Source of the DNA: Culex pipiens pallens
Lineage: Eukaryota > Arthropoda > Insecta > Diptera > Culicidae
Assembly: GCF_016801865.2 (NCBI RefSeq)
Contig: NC_068939.1
Location: 122,561,671-122,625,670, forward strand
Length of the DNA stretch: 64,000 bases
Direction of reading: 5' to 3'
The position numbers were made by a program, and so were the translations under genes. The notes under the pieces are model-generated. The model did not search any database. It had not been told where the DNA came from and worked only from the letters and a program-made list of their open reading frames with translations. Below are positions 13,601-26,200 of this stretch, piece after piece (the first letter of the stretch is position 1; each line of letters starts with the position of its first letter).

Positions 13601-15454
13601 TTCAATTTCGCAATTTTTAACTAAATAGCGTTGCAAAATCACACACCCAGCCGTAGCGAATCAATAAACGTTGGGCCACCCCCCTGGAGCGTTGTTTTCA
13701 CCTACTTAATTCAGACCGAAGCGATCTTCTCGGCCGAACGCGCCCCCACGGAGCAAAGTGAAAAATCTTCTAAACGACGATAATGATCGTTTTTCCAGGA
13801 TGCCCGGCAGGCAACACTGCCGCCGCGGCAGCAGCTCCGTCATCGTGATTTGTGGGAAAAGGCGTGTTTTCGCATAGATAACCACGAAAGACGCGATGTG
13901 GGTTGCGCTTTGAATCACCCCTCGGTTCGACGTTTTTGACAGATTGAGCCGTGCTGGCGTTTCGAGAAGTTTTCTAAACTGAGAATTCTTCAGGAAGTTT
14001 TCCTCTGAACTCGGGGCCACCCCCGTCTTCACGCTCGACTCAGATGGCAATCGTTGATTTATCGACTGTTTTATTTCATTTTAAATAGCATTAATAATCG
14101 ATGCCCCTAAGTGTGTTAACAGCATCATGTGTGCATGAGCTGTTTTCACCACAAAACAAAAGTTACAACCGGCTTCGCGCGCCGCCAAAAGGTGAAGATA
14201 ACGAATTAGCCGCCAGAGGGCTAACTCGGCGCGCACGGTTACACAGTTCTCTGTTTCGCCGCCGCCGTCGTCGAGCGAATCCCGCGTGAAGACAAAAGCA
14301 ATAAGCTTAATTATCTGATTTATGTTTTCTTCGCGGTTGCACACCTCAACCAGCCGATCCTTCACCGCCAGGGTTCCAGAATCAGATCGCGCGGTTTGCG
14401 GTTTTTTCAATTTTTATTCAATTACCGAGTCTCCGGTTCCCGAATATCGCCGCCGGCCAATTTGTGCTAAATATATTCATCATCATTACATCACCACTTT
14501 ACATCTTTTTAAACAAGAAAGCAGGAACGCGGCACAACCGCGGTAACCGCTTGGATTCGATCTTTCGCCCGGTAATCGGTTAACTTCTGTTAATTTCATG
14601 TTCTCTTCCGCGCGCCGCAATTTACATAATTTCCCGACGACGATGCGAAAGGGAAGTACGCGGAGTGCCCACCGCGGCGATCTTCGCGCAGCGAAAAAAC
14701 TACAAAGTCTTGTCATTTTTTCGCTCCTTCTCTCTTCCGATCGGCGCGAGAAAAGTGTAATGAGTCTTGTTTTATTTTTATTGACATCATTACTCATCCA
14801 AGTGTCGGCGGCGGCGATGTTTGGTGACCCTTGGTTGCATGCCAGGTTCTCACGCCATTTGGCCTCTACGGAGGGGCCACGTAGATCTGACCGAGGTTCA
14901 CCGCGGATCAACGTGGCCGGCCTCAGGCGGCTGCTCAACGCGTGTAATCTACTCTTGAAAAGCGGCAGTCACGAGCTGATAACCCGTATCAAAGTACGAC
15001 TCTCCTCTAATCGTTATTTTTTATAGGCGGAGAATGTAATAATAAAACAACTTTGTAGAATTATCAGCGCTGAAGGCGCGCTCTGCTTGTTTTCGAGCTG
15101 ATTCGTTGCATCACCCCTCGGTTTGAACAAACGTTGGCAAACGTCAAATCAACATCCGTGTTGCCAGTTCTACAACTTTGCTCCGTAAATGGCTTGGGTC
15201 CACGGCAAAAACGAGAGCCCTTGGAATATGAATATTTAAGGCCAGCGGCTAAACAAATGAAATTGAATTACAATATCACCGTGCGACACTTCAGCGTCGC
15301 GTAGAAGAAGCAAACCACTTTGCATGCGTTAATCGATTGCCAGCGTGGCCGTGACGGAATCCGTAATGAGACGATTATCAATTCCGACGTTTTTTGTTGT
15401 GCTTGTGCGTCCAAGACAATCATTCCTAACCTCGTTTTTCTTCGTTTCTTTCAG

Positions 15455-15696
15455 CTGTGCAACGCGGTCGAGTTCCGCCGTCGCAACCGCCGGGCCTGCC
15501 ATACGGCCAGTACACGATACCAAACGGGGACGCCGTCACCGGCTTCAACGGGCACTCGTACCTTAGTTCCTACATCTCGCTGCTGCTCCGGGCGGAACCG
15601 TACCCGACGTCCCGGTACGGCCAGTGCATGCAGACGAACAACATCATGGGCATCGACAACATCTGCGAGCTCGCGGCCCGGTTACTGTTCTCGGCG

Positions 15697-15740
<44 letters not shown>

Positions 15741-15792
15741 GACCGACCAGGTCGCCCTGCTGCGGCTAGTCTGGTCCGAACTGTTTGTGCTG

Positions 15793-15824
<32 letters not shown>

Positions 15825-15897
15825 GGCCCCCCTGTTGGCCGCGGCAGGTCTGCACGCGTCCCCCATGGCCGCCGACCGGGTAGTGGCCTTCATGGAC

Positions 15898-15938
<41 letters not shown>

Positions 15939-15997
15939 TCTGCACGTGGATTCGGCCGAGTACTCCTGTCTGAAAGCAATAGTCCTATTCACAACAG
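15455..15997 (+). CDS. svp: seven-up (COUP-TF nuclear receptor), main ligand-binding-domain exon
   Basis: This internal exon of the orphan nuclear receptor Seven-up encodes about 180 residues: the end of the C-terminal extension after the DNA-binding domain (VQRGRVPP), a short hinge, and most of the LBD. Directly visible family marks are HSYLSSYISLLLRAEPYP (helix 1), the LBD signature WARNIPFF...TDQVALL with the following RLVWSELFVLNASQ, and MDHIRIFQEQVEKL. The acceptor is TTTCTTTCAG ending at 15454, and the first two bases complete an Ala codon. The donor CAG|GTAAAA is at 15997/15998 and leaves phase 1, which fits the exon at 50170. Seven-up is a nuclear transcription factor used in neuroblast timing, photoreceptor and fat-body/heart fates in flies. 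GC3 is very high compared with the flanks. DBD exons lie upstream of the window. Confidence 0.97.
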
Positions 15998-16755
15998 GTA
16001 AAATGCTGGACTATCTCTTCGGGGATGTCCACGCTTTGCTCGCCAAATGCGCCTCCTCCATCCAGTCCCTGCAGTCCGAGTCCGACCTGATCCATCTGGT
16101 ACAGATGCAGCTGTACCATCTTTCCTCGACTAACCTTACCGCTACTAACCCTGCAAGCCTATCACCAAACAGTACACTAAACACTACCAACAGTAGCAGC
16201 GGGAACTCCTCGCTGGCCAACGTGTCCGGCTCGTCCTCGTCTGGCTCGCTGACGGTGGCCGTTTCCGACTCCTCCCTTCGCTCCCCCTCCATCACCACCT
16301 CCACAACGGGAGCGCCGCCCTCGGAAACGACCACCACCGTCAGCTCCAGCTCGGCGACCGTAACCCCGTTGTCCGCCAACAACAATGATCTCAAAGCCGT
16401 CAACCAAAATCTGCCCAGCGCGGACGCCGCAGGTAACAGCTCGCTAATGGCGGCCGGCGTGGGCGCCCTCTTTGGCAGTTCGGCCCAAACGTCCCGCACG
16501 CCGCCGCTGCCCACCTCGCTGTTCAACTTCCAGGCGACCCCGACCCGCTCCTACCACGGCACGCTCGACGACTTTGTCAACCTGAGCAGCAGCAGTCCGT
16601 ACGGTTCGTCGCCGTTTGCTGCGGCTGCCGGGTTCGGCACCGGTGGGATCTTTAGTCCGTACGCCAACCGGGATCTCTCGGGGGTGGCAGCGGCGGCGGC
16701 GGCCACGTCCGCCGGGTACAAGTTTTCTCCGTACGGGTCCTGGAGTAGACGGTAG
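15998..16755 (+). CDS. svp: Alternative C-terminus of seven-up (type-2-like isoform) by donor read-through
   Basis: If the donor at 15998 is not used, the frame stays open for a further 252 residues to TAG at 16753-16755. The first residues, GKMLDYLFGDVHALLAKC, replace the DACGLSD continuation of the canonical LBD, so this form lacks the distal LBD and AF-2. A Ser/Thr/Asn-rich tail and Ala runs follow, ending in a conserved-looking YKFSPYGSW. Drosophila svp is known to make a second protein diverging at the same point. From memory its tail also opens with a GK-LD...DV-ALL pattern and ends with a Y-(R/K)-SPY-...-W motif. That agreement, the open frame and the GC3-rich codons argue for a real isoform rather than chance read-through. 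Poly(A) signals follow within 0.7 kb. Confidence 0.85.
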
Positions 16756-16781
16756 ATTGTGGGGGGCGTTATGACGTTTCG

Positions 16782-16885
16782 AACTTTGAATAACCCCTCA
16801 CCGAGTTTGGCAACACTGCTAGCTCGACGTCACGCTGAGTTGTTGTTTACAAACAAAGCGCGATTTACCGAGGGGTGAATCAAAG
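16782..16885. repeat. Inverted CGAGGGGTG module in the alternative 3' UTR
   Basis: A left arm reading CTTTGAATAACCCCTC and a right arm CCGAGGGGTGAATCAAAG (16868-16885) are imperfect inverted copies. Between them lie GGCAACACTG (16809-16818) and TTGTTTACAAAC (16853-16864). The module begins 26 bp after the alternative svp stop. It is the clearest member of the dispersed family described in the findings. Confidence 0.6.
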
Positions 16886-17073
16886 CGATTTCGAAAAGTG
16901 TTACGTTAAAAACTTGAATCGTCATAATCCCACCTGTATTTAGTTAGCCTTAGGTTGTGCAAAGTATGTAAAAAGTATTATTTATTGGTGTATTTATTTA
17001 ATTTATTTAACTTATTCGTTACCATAGTGCTTAGCGTAGTGTAGTTTAGGTTGTACGACGACAAAAGACAAAT

Positions 17074-17079
17074 AATAAA
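17074..17079 (+). promoter_or_regulatory. svp: Poly(A) signal AATAAA for the alternative svp isoform
   Basis: AATAAA lies about 320 bp after the stop at 16755, in AT-rich sequence that fits a 3' UTR. A second AATAAA is at 17426-17431. Either could end the short type-2-like transcript. Choice between them is not possible from sequence alone. Confidence 0.55.
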
Positions 17080-18000
17080 CCAAATTCGCTTCGAGAAATT
17101 TCAATTAGAAAACAACCCAGCGTTTCACTATAGAGCATTTATGGATTCGGTCCTGATTTCGGCAGCCCTAGAAGCTTCCTCTTCCCGCTAGCGCGCAACC
17201 CGGTAGATTGGGGTAGAAACGATACAGTGTAGAAGTAGATCATCGTTTCCTCCGACTTCCCGCAGCAGCAATAGTACGAGAGCGTAGTAGATAGGCGAAG
17301 AAGTTAGACAGACCGTCGCGCGTTGATTCCGCCGTACAGATTCCGGGCAGGCCAGTCTTCCCCCTTTTTTCTCCCTCTAGACACGTAGGTATCTTCAAAT
17401 TGCTCAATCGGATTACTCCCCACTGAATAAACGTACATTTCTTGTACTTTTCCCTCGCTGCTTTGGCTTTCCCAAAGTCGAGAGAACCTAATTCTTGCGA
17501 AATATCGCACCGAAGTTTAAAAAGAACGAACAGGAATGTTTGCGAAAAAAGAAAAATTCCAAATAAACACCCTTTCCCTCGCGCTACCCGTAGTTGCCGT
17601 CGTCGTCGTCATTCCAAGGAACATGCTGTGGCCACGTCACGCGGCAGCAGCACCTCCTCAAGATGTGATGATGATACCCGCGGGTAGAAAGACACAGAAC
17701 CGTGGAGGAGGAAGCAACAGCGAAAAATCAAAACAAGTAGAAAACAACAACCGACATGAAACATGAATTCATGTCTCGCGCGCCGCGCGAATATTCCGTC
17801 TTCATCAGGCCCTCTTCTGAAGTAGTCGTCTCGCACACACAGGTTGAGCTGCCTCCGAGCAGCAGTACTTGCGATGTATCAATCGAGATCTGGAGGTGGT
17901 GCGCTCTCGTGGAAGATGTCCGGGGAAACCCGGAAGAGGACGTTCCATTTGCGAAGAAGTGGCAAATCCGATATCAATTATCGACATTGTTCGGAAATTC

Positions 18001-18080
18001 GTTGCATCACCCCTCGTTGCCAAATTGGCAACGCAGTTAGAAAAAGAACTCAGATCTGACGAGGGGTGGCTCAAAGCTCC
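18001..18080. repeat. Inverted CGAGGGGTG module, ~75 bp
   Basis: GTTGCATCACCCCTCGTTGCC at 18001-18021 is faced by CGAGGGGTGGCTCAAAG at 18060-18076. The arms are reverse complements around the CACCCCTCG core. The inside also has a small TTGCCAAATTGGCAA palindrome. The same architecture is seen at 16782-16885 and, more degraded, at 45891-45940. Confidence 0.55.
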
Positions 18081-19040
18081 CCTCCAGAAGAATCCGCAAA
18101 TCCGCGCAAACCTCTTTCCAAACCCCTAATTGAATTTGACAGCTTATATGACAGTCACGACTACCATCGCACCGTAAAGCCCATCGCGTCAACAAAACAA
18201 AACGGCCAAGTTGCGCAAGTCTCCCACCATCTACCCTTTTGCGAGCAATAAAACTGCAAATTTTATAGTTCTGCGAAAAATTTACTGTATTAATAATTCC
18301 AGCGTTTACGATTATTGTGATTATTATGTTTTATTGCGATAATACTCACACGTCGCTCGGATGCCTTGCCAATGCGGCGTCGGCGGCAGTAGGCTCTGCC
18401 TGCAGGCCCCGCCATGGCCTCCTCTAATGCCGCGGCGACCTTTCGCACCTATTTTTCGTAATTTTATAGGCATGCAATTTTATACGTAATTTACGTTGGA
18501 GTGCGCGTTTCACCACTCTCTTCCCAGTCGAGTGTCGCGCAAAACAATGCGAAATTTGTCCATCAACAAACAACCACGGTGGACCCCCCGTCATCACCTC
18601 CTCCGGCTGTCAATGTGACAGATTGCGTGGCCGCGTGCTGTGTGTCACCATCGCGGGTGAACTCGTTTCGCTGGTCGGGACGACGCGAGTGGGCAAATAA
18701 GTGATGATTAACCTTTTCATTGGGCAAATGAATTAAATTATAATTAAAATGTCCACCCTTCACTGTGGTGGTCTGCGTCTGTTTACATTTTTGCGCCTGA
18801 CGGGTGCGGATTACTGGAGCAGACTTGTCGCGAAAGTGGGTCCAGGAAGTCAGGAAAAATTAAGCTAATTGGTATTATGACTAAATTAATTTAACCCAAA
18901 AAGAGAATCTTTTGAGAATGGTCGAACTTTGCGTTGAATCACCCCCCATTGAAGAACAGCAACACTGGCCTGAAATCATTAGCTGTCAAACTTATACGTT
19001 AACAACACTTACTAAATTTTGAGTTAAAATTGCATAAGTT

Positions 19041-19191
19041 AAAAATTGAAACCTACTCAGAAATGATTAAACGAGGCATCTGAAAAATTTGACTCTAAAT
19101 TCAACGAAAATTTTATAAATTTCATTTCTGAGTAAAATTCACTCGAATCTGACAGATGCCTTATTTATCAATTCTGAGTAGGATCGGTTTT
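19041..19191. repeat. Fold-back (MITE-like) element, ~150 bp
   Basis: The left arm 19041-19082 (CCTACTCAGAAATGATTAA, then GAGGCATCTG) is matched in reverse complement by the right arm 19153-19191 (CAGATGCCTTATTTATCA, then TTCTGAGTAGGATCGGTTTT). The arms pair over about 40 bp with few mismatches. It belongs with the elements at 6411-6598 and 29677-29819. CTGTCAAAC...CGNTNAAAACACTTACTNAA blocks lie on both sides (about 18984 and 19225), so the element sits between two copies of another small repeat. Confidence 0.65.
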
Positions 19192-22100
19192 AACGAAAAC
19201 TAAGTGATTTTTAGACTTGAAGACTGTCAAACTCACACGCTGAAAACACTTACTCAACTTTGAGTTGGTATTGCTTTTGCTGCAAGGGTTTCTGGTGAAT
19301 AAATCATCACTCGACTCGTCGCTAAATCACCGCGTTGCGATGCGATCAAAAACCAATAAAATGACCCGATAAATATTTCCCTGCAAAGGGAGGGGCTAAC
19401 CCGGCGCAAATTCCCAACCCCGTTCGGTCAAAAGGGTAAGTGGCAAGCGCCATAAATAATAACCCATGAAGCGCGTCACCTCCCACGGAATTCCACCAGC
19501 AGATAACCAACACACCAACTAATGAGATTAACGCTTATCATTAGTGGGACTCCGTTCGGCCTGATGGGGTTAGGTGGCTCTCGCAGTTTTTCCGGGAGTT
19601 TCCGGCTAAATGGTCACGTCGTGGTCGTGTGCCGTCCATTTGTAGCTTCATTTGCTCGACACTTGTACTCACCACCGCCGACAATGGCAGTGGTGAGTCG
19701 CGTGTGGTGTAATTAAGGAGGTGCGGATGGGACACTCTTTTACGGAGTGGCCCCGTTGAAAGGTCGGCACGTGCCAGCCGCCGCACACTTGCGGGGTTAC
19801 GCAAATAATATTCATAACCTCACACTTTTTTGTTTGCGCAACCCCTTTTGGTTTTGCGGTGAAGGTGGTGATGGTGGTGGATAAACAAAGCCAGGCTTCC
19901 TGTTTTCAACTCTGGAAGGGTTGTAAAGCAGGCTGCGACACGGACGCAAATGAGCAAGTGTTCTTTCTGATATGGTTATTTGCCGAAAAGAATGTAAAAT
20001 GACCTTTTTTGGACGTATAAACATCCAGAATAGACTCGATTGTTGACAAAAAAAATGAAATTGAGTAATCATAAATTACAGTGTAGAGTCTACACACGTT
20101 TGGCAGCTGGACTTTATTCATCAAGTATTGAGTATAATTTATCTAACTTTGGGTAAGTTCAGACTGAAAACGATAAAAGTTCCGGAACTTCAAATTACAG
20201 TGTAGCAACATCGCACTATTTTAAAAAATAGGCAGTGCTGCCAAATTAAATATTTTATAATAAACAATCATTAATAATTTTACAAGACAATAATTAGTTC
20301 AGTGGCCAGTGCTGCAGACATTTTTTTGAATATAAAAAATACATAAATATTTGACATTTTCAATCCATAAACAAACCGAAAACATCTCCCACATCCCTAA
20401 CCTCGTTCAAATTTTAATCTCCACAAAAAGGGTTCACCAAGGCTAACTAGATTATGCACGCAGCTAATCTTGGTTATTCGTCGCCATCGTGCTAACTTGT
20501 CGTACGTGCATTTTGGGCCAAATTGAGTTAAGAACGCCATTTTGTGCAGCTCACAATGCCTCACCTTTTGACCTTCACAGATTCCCAAAATTCGATTTCA
20601 ATCCTGAGATATTCAACAAAAACCGAAAAAACTCCGAGCATTTTTGTCACTTTACATATGAAAGTAGTTTCAATCTTGTCGTGCTATCTTGTCACTCCAT
20701 GAAAATTGATGTAAGTGCGACAAAAGGCCAAAGGGATTTCAGGCCAGGAAAGTCAGGATGCGTTTGTCGCACGTACAAGCTAGACTACCGTAAACATTTG
20801 TAATTATAACTCGGGACTCCAGCAACCAACTTCAACCAAACTTTGGGACAATGCACAGAATGGTGAGCCAAACAAAACGTGTTTGTTATTGTTTACATTG
20901 CATGCTCTCGTTTTTGAATAGTCAAGGTCAAACATTAAAACGCGTTTTTCTCGGAACGTCAAAATGGCGGGTGCGACAAGATAGCACGACGACGTCGTAT
21001 TGTTTTTCGACTTTTCACCCTCGCCCTCCGTTTCCCTAGCAACCCTTCCCGTGACATTCCTTTTACGATTGAAATTTTCGTTTCAAACCGCGCGCGGTAT
21101 GGCATAGCAAACACATTCCTCACGCTCGAGTGCGATGTCAAATGTCAAACGCCGACGAAGACGTGCTCAAATGTCAGATCAACATTTACATAAGTAATGC
21201 CGTCCTACACGCCACCGGGAAATTAAGGTCGAAGTTTTTCCAACCAAGTTTTGAAGGCTTCCATGGGCATTGTTAAAGGTTAGGCAAGCAAATTTGCTCC
21301 TCGGAAAAGGTTATGATGAAACTATCACCTCTGATGTGTCCATAACCTTAAACGTTTAAATTATTATTAAATCGAAAGGATACGGTTATTGCTCCGGATA
21401 TCTATCCTGCCAAATCGGGGTGAAGGCATTAGTATGTAAATTTCACCCTCATCCCCTTGTTAATAATCACAGCTTGCCTTGACATTCCGGAGAAATTAAA
21501 TTTGGCACTTTCACCCACCTCTTTATGGGGCACCCCCTCGGAAAGGTCACCGCCCGAAGATTAGTTTACGATAAGCTGTAAACAAAGCCGTTGCGTCCTT
21601 TTTCAACCAGATTAGGACACGAAAGAGAGAGAGGTGTGTGCAAATGTTTGTGTTCACGGCACCAGGCTTGCATACAAACAGTTTAATTTATTAGTTTTAA
21701 CTATCGGGATGTCACCCTGTGATCAGGCAGTTGGGAAAGGGAAAGGATAACATTTTAAAACTTTCACGTTTGCGACGTTTCTTCTTGCGAGGCCAGGTCC
21801 TTTTGTGTGGGGATTTTGGGGAAGCGCAACAAATTAGTACCTGGGCTGGGAGATAAGACTTGGATTCAATTTATTGTTATGACGCTGGGATGCATTCTAA
21901 TTTTGGGGGTTTTACTCTCGATGAAAAGGGACTTTAAGATTCAATGTTTGAAAGGAAGACAGCAATTGACTCTATAATTTTGTGCGATTTTAAAATTATC
22001 CCTTGAAATTTTTAAATTACCCCATTGGCAACACTGCTGTCACAACAATTTCACACACTTATTCAAATAGCATAAATTTTGTCAGCACCAAGCCAAAAAG

Positions 22101-22624
22101 GAATTCAGTTTCATTTAAAGTTTCTCAAAACTGATAATGGAACGAGTATGCTATTCAAAATTACAAAACTGTGTTTATATAAAAATATAATTTGAAAAAA
22201 AGACTTAACAAGAAAATTGAAGTATTTTCTTGTTGTTTGAAAAGAAAGCAAAAAAATATGATAAACTTTTGGTTTTGAGACGATTTAATGTTTTTAAATG
22301 ATTTGTTGGCAACACTGCAAAAACTTTCAAAAAATCAAAATTGCTTAAATTTGTTCAACAATGCAACTGATAAAACGGAGGTAACATAAACTCACCATTT
22401 TTGACCAAACAATGTTAAAAATCAGTAAAAATCACCTTATTATTCATATCCGAATTCAGAAACGACAAACCAGGACTTTAGCTCAAGTTTTCAAAGAAAG
22501 ATGAAAAATTCAAATCTTGCATTTTGTAATGTTTCTAAATTGTCATATGACATGGTTTACTAGCAACAGTGCTCTTAAAACAGTTCTGCTTAATTTTGAT
22601 TTTGGAAAAAAATCTAAGTGAGCG

Positions 22625-22825
22625 TTCTTTTATAACGTAATGCAAAATTTTGGATTTTTGAACCCCCTCCTCTCACCCCCTTCGTAACACATCGTAACAG
22701 ATGAGCGTATCACCCTACCCCTCCTGTAACGCATAACTGAAGGTACTTTCGCAATTTTTTATGAGTGATAATATGACAATTTTGCGTCATCACTCCCCCC
22801 CCCCCCACCCCCAGCTAAAAATGTT
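22625..22825. repeat. Degenerate C-rich/GTAACG repeat with a poly-C run
   Basis: Words of the type ATAACGTAATGCAAAATTTTGG, ACCCCCTTCGTAACA, CTCCTGTAACGCATAACT and TTGCGTCATCACTCCC (each only partly alike) lie in about 200 bp that ends in a C run near 22794-22812. It resembles a degraded fold-back element. The assignment is by appearance only. Confidence 0.3.
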
Positions 22826-23061
22826 ACTTGGGAAAATTTAAAATAAAAAAAAAATTCTATCTTGAAAAAAACAGCTGATAAAAGCGAATTTCAGTATGTT
22901 TATAAAATGGAATTCAAATGAGTGAGATTCATACAAAATTAATGATGATCTACGCCACTTTAAGCAACGTTTAACTTTAACTAAAATCGGTTCAAAATAC
23001 ACATCTTAATTTTTTTTCTTTTGAGTCCGATTGTGACCAAATTCAGGTGATTTTGGTTGAA

Positions 23062-23258
23062 CGACGCCATACGTCAGGCAGCTACCACGTGGGTGAGAAA
23101 CGGCTGGAATATTTAATTGCAATCCTTCTTTTAACTAGAAAATGTACATTTCGAGTAATCCTGATATTATTTAGTCGAATTCAGGATCTTTGCTTAGCAA
23201 ATTTGTATTTTTTTTACAATATTTCAACCACGTGGTAGCTGCCTGACGTATGGCGTCG
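23062..23258. repeat. 197-bp element with near-perfect 31-bp terminal inverted repeats
   Basis: The left end (23062-23092, beginning CGACGCCATACGTCAGGCAG) is the exact reverse complement of the right end (23228-23258). The arms include CCACGTGG and CAGCTACCACGTGG. The 135-bp interior is AT-rich and non-coding. Exact arms in a region of otherwise decayed repeats point to a recent MITE insertion, or a long hairpin under selection. I see no clear target-site duplication outside the arms. A related GGCAGCTACCACCACGTGG lies at about 10229. Confidence 0.8.
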
Positions 23259-26200
23259 CGGTGTTCATCAAGCTTTCATAGCATGCTAAGGAAAATTTGA
23301 TGCTTTTTGAGGGAAAACCGTTGATTCCGGAGACATCGGATTGTTTGCCGATGCGCCAGGTCTAGGGACAACGAATCCATATGCTCTCTTCGGGAAAAGT
23401 GTTCTCCAGACCATTCCCCATAGGCCTGACCATACCAGAAGTTGGCGCGTGATTTTCCCAGACCTGTAGGAGCGTTTGAACAAAAAGTTCCAATTTCCCA
23501 TAGTAATTTCCATGTAAACTTTAACCCTGATGCGCGCAGCCAGTTTACAATCAAATGAGCTGATATTTGGCATGAAAGTCCCTATGGGTATGCCCTACAA
23601 GGGGAACCATACTAAAACTTGATCCGAGAACTTTTTGAAAAACGTACCCACCCTATTGAACGTGCTTACTGAAATTGAGAGCAGTGATGCCATCCTTTAT
23701 ATTTATTAAAATTTAATGAAGTTTATTTGCCAGAAAGTAAACCAATAATAGGGAGATTTAGTTTCTCTTTTTTATTTATAGTAGGCAGTTTTATAGTTTG
23801 ACAGTTTTTGATGGTAACAATTTACAAATTTCGGGTAATCGAAAAAGTAGTAATAAATTCCCACAAAATTGAGACCTGCCCAAAGATAAGTACAATTTAA
23901 TTTAAGTGAATCGATCCATAAGAAATTTTTTTAATTCGAATACATTTTGACTTGTTTACTTTTGAATGATCGTGTTCAGCAAAATTGACAGCAGTGTTGC
24001 CATCCAACATAATCATTGAAATTGAAGAAACTCAATTCACCGTGCCAATTCAGTCACGTGGAAAATCCACAAACTCCTTCAAGACCATTCATTTTATCTT
24101 AATTTAAAAAAAACGCACCAACTTCCTCAGCAGTAACCAAAAATCGCATTAGCGTAGCTTCTCGTCGCGGTTCTTTCCGGCCGAATCGCCTACTTGGATG
24201 AACACGCGTAAATAAAAAGCGGGAGATCATATTTTACTCGTTTTTCACCGAGCGCCGCAAACCAAATCAAATTAAGAAGATAAACAAAACAATAACATTC
24301 AGCTTGAGTGGGTGCGCCCAAAATTTAACCCCGTTCCTTTGTGACAGCCCTGCAAAATTTTGTGCCGGCAGGGGTGTCAGCTTGGGTCGGAAATGAGGGT
24401 TGTTTCCGCGGTGTGGCATCCGAGGGTTAAGCGCGTTTGATATTTTTATTTAATTTCAACCGATATTGTTATCATTATTTTCCTTCCGCCTGTTTGAGTG
24501 CGACCGAGCACAAACAATTTTATCATTAAATTGTGGTGTGGAAAAAAGTGGTCGGCAGTGTTGCCAGCCGAGGCCATCGAAAAGTCATCGCGTGGTGTAT
24601 GCTCAACGGATTCACGAAATTGAACATTTGTTTGGCGCCGGAAAAAGTTGGGTTATGTTTGCGTTCGCCGTGCATACACGGGTTTTTCGGGCGGGATGTT
24701 TGCCGAGTGCGTCCAATAATGCTAATGAAAATATTTTCATTTCATTGGGGATTTCGGGAAACACGTCAAGTGCAGCGGGGTTTAAAATCGCGTCAAATTT
24801 TGACAGTAGGCCGCTCAAAGTGGCCTACTTTTGCGAAGCCTACTGACACCGCGCGCGAGGTCAGCCCCCGACAAAGTCGCTAAGTCCATCATCACTTTGT
24901 CAGAACCTTGGGTTACGTCCCGGGGAGGCAAAGTTTCATCGGTTTAATCTCGTAATGTGATTACAAACTGTCAAAAAGTCCCACACATCAGCGGCCCGAG
25001 GATAAGCAGGCACCGGCGATGACAAATATTGTCACAAATCGGATCTGCCGCGGCCTACGGCGGCGCCACCACCTCCAGCTCTCGAAACGGTTCACCGCCG
25101 GCCATACATCATAACATGCAATTACACCAATGTTGGAGTACTGCCAGATACGCCATCGAGGCACCCTCTGAACCTAACCTTAATCACCTTAAATATAATA
25201 AAATAAAATAATCCCTAGCGCTGGCCAGCGCTCGGTCATCCGGGAAGTCCTGAGGGGGAGGGCGGGAACAATCCTCGCCGTGGATGACCGGAAAAGTCAT
25301 CGTGCGAGCCCACCAGCCGATAGTGGCATGTTATTCCAGGGCGGTTTTTGTTTTCGCTGATCCCGGAGGCCCGGCCGTTCAGCCTATTGGCCCTCCAAAC
25401 AGGCCTTCCCGGAACAGGGGACAGTGGGCAATTGTGGGACTTGGAATTGCTGGCCCATGCAGCAAAAGTGTCTTAAACTCAACAGTTGGTTGGGTTCTTT
25501 TCAGCGTGTAGCGCTAAACGTAAACAAACTTTGCCAGTTTGTTGCAGGCTGTGCTGCCAATTTAATTCTTTGAACCACAACTAGAAGTCACACTCCCCTA
25601 ACTATTCAAAATTCCGGCAGGCACAAATCGCCACCGTTGAGCGTGCGCCGGGCCAGAAACAACAACAAACAAAATCCTTTTCCACTTGGCTACCCGCAGG
25701 AGCGCCACCAGGTGGCCATTGCGGCGGCTACCCGCGCGAAGTTCAGGCCCTAGAAAAGCCTAATCCCCCGGTAAGCCATATTATTAATTTCTCTCCTGCC
25801 CGGGGACTCGGTTTTTTGTTACCAAGGCCTACTGCTGCGGCCATTACTCTGGTGACCGGCACACGCATGAAGGCATTATCAATTTTCGGTTTTGTGGCTT
25901 TCCACCTCATCGAAGTTGGCACTGGCCAAAAACCGCTTGTCGTGTCAGCAGTGTCCTGTGACTTCAACGCCTGCTAGGACTGCTCGGTTTTTTTGCGAAC
26001 CCGACTTGGTTATTGTACTCTTTTGGACGACTTCCAGGGCCGGGCCACTAGGCCACAAGCGATGAGCGGCGTGAACTCACGCCGAGGTGTTATTTTTGCT
26101 CCCGGGAAATGAAAAAATAATAAATATATCGATTATATTTATGGAGCGGAACGGACGACGACGATGATGACGACCTGGAGGACCTGGCCGGTTCCGACAC

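Larger units (their letters stand above)
1..15454 (+). other. svp: svp upstream intron (3' part), no coding exon seen
   Basis: The first svp exon visible starts at 15455 behind a clear acceptor (TTTCTTTCAG, 15445-15454), so everything upstream on the plus strand is intron of svp or DNA further 5'. I looked for the nuclear-receptor zinc-finger block (CEGCKSFF-type motif) in the translated frames before 15455 and did not find it, so the DNA-binding-domain exons lie outside the window. The stretch holds no frame with recognisable protein features. The first 3.5 kb is AT-rich. From 3.7 to 15.4 kb GC-rich blocks alternate with AT-rich spacers. Repeats inside it are listed separately. Untranslated exons or enhancers could be present but cannot be supported from sequence alone. 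Confidence 0.75.

Noticed and set aside
1..15454. svp DNA-binding-domain exon
   Set aside because: Searched for the receptor zinc-finger motif in the translated frames and found none, so it must lie outside the window.
15624..16001. Second plus-strand frame and long minus-strand frames inside the svp LBD exon (15570-15992, 16011-16526)
   Set aside because: Shadows created by the GC-rich third positions of svp itself.
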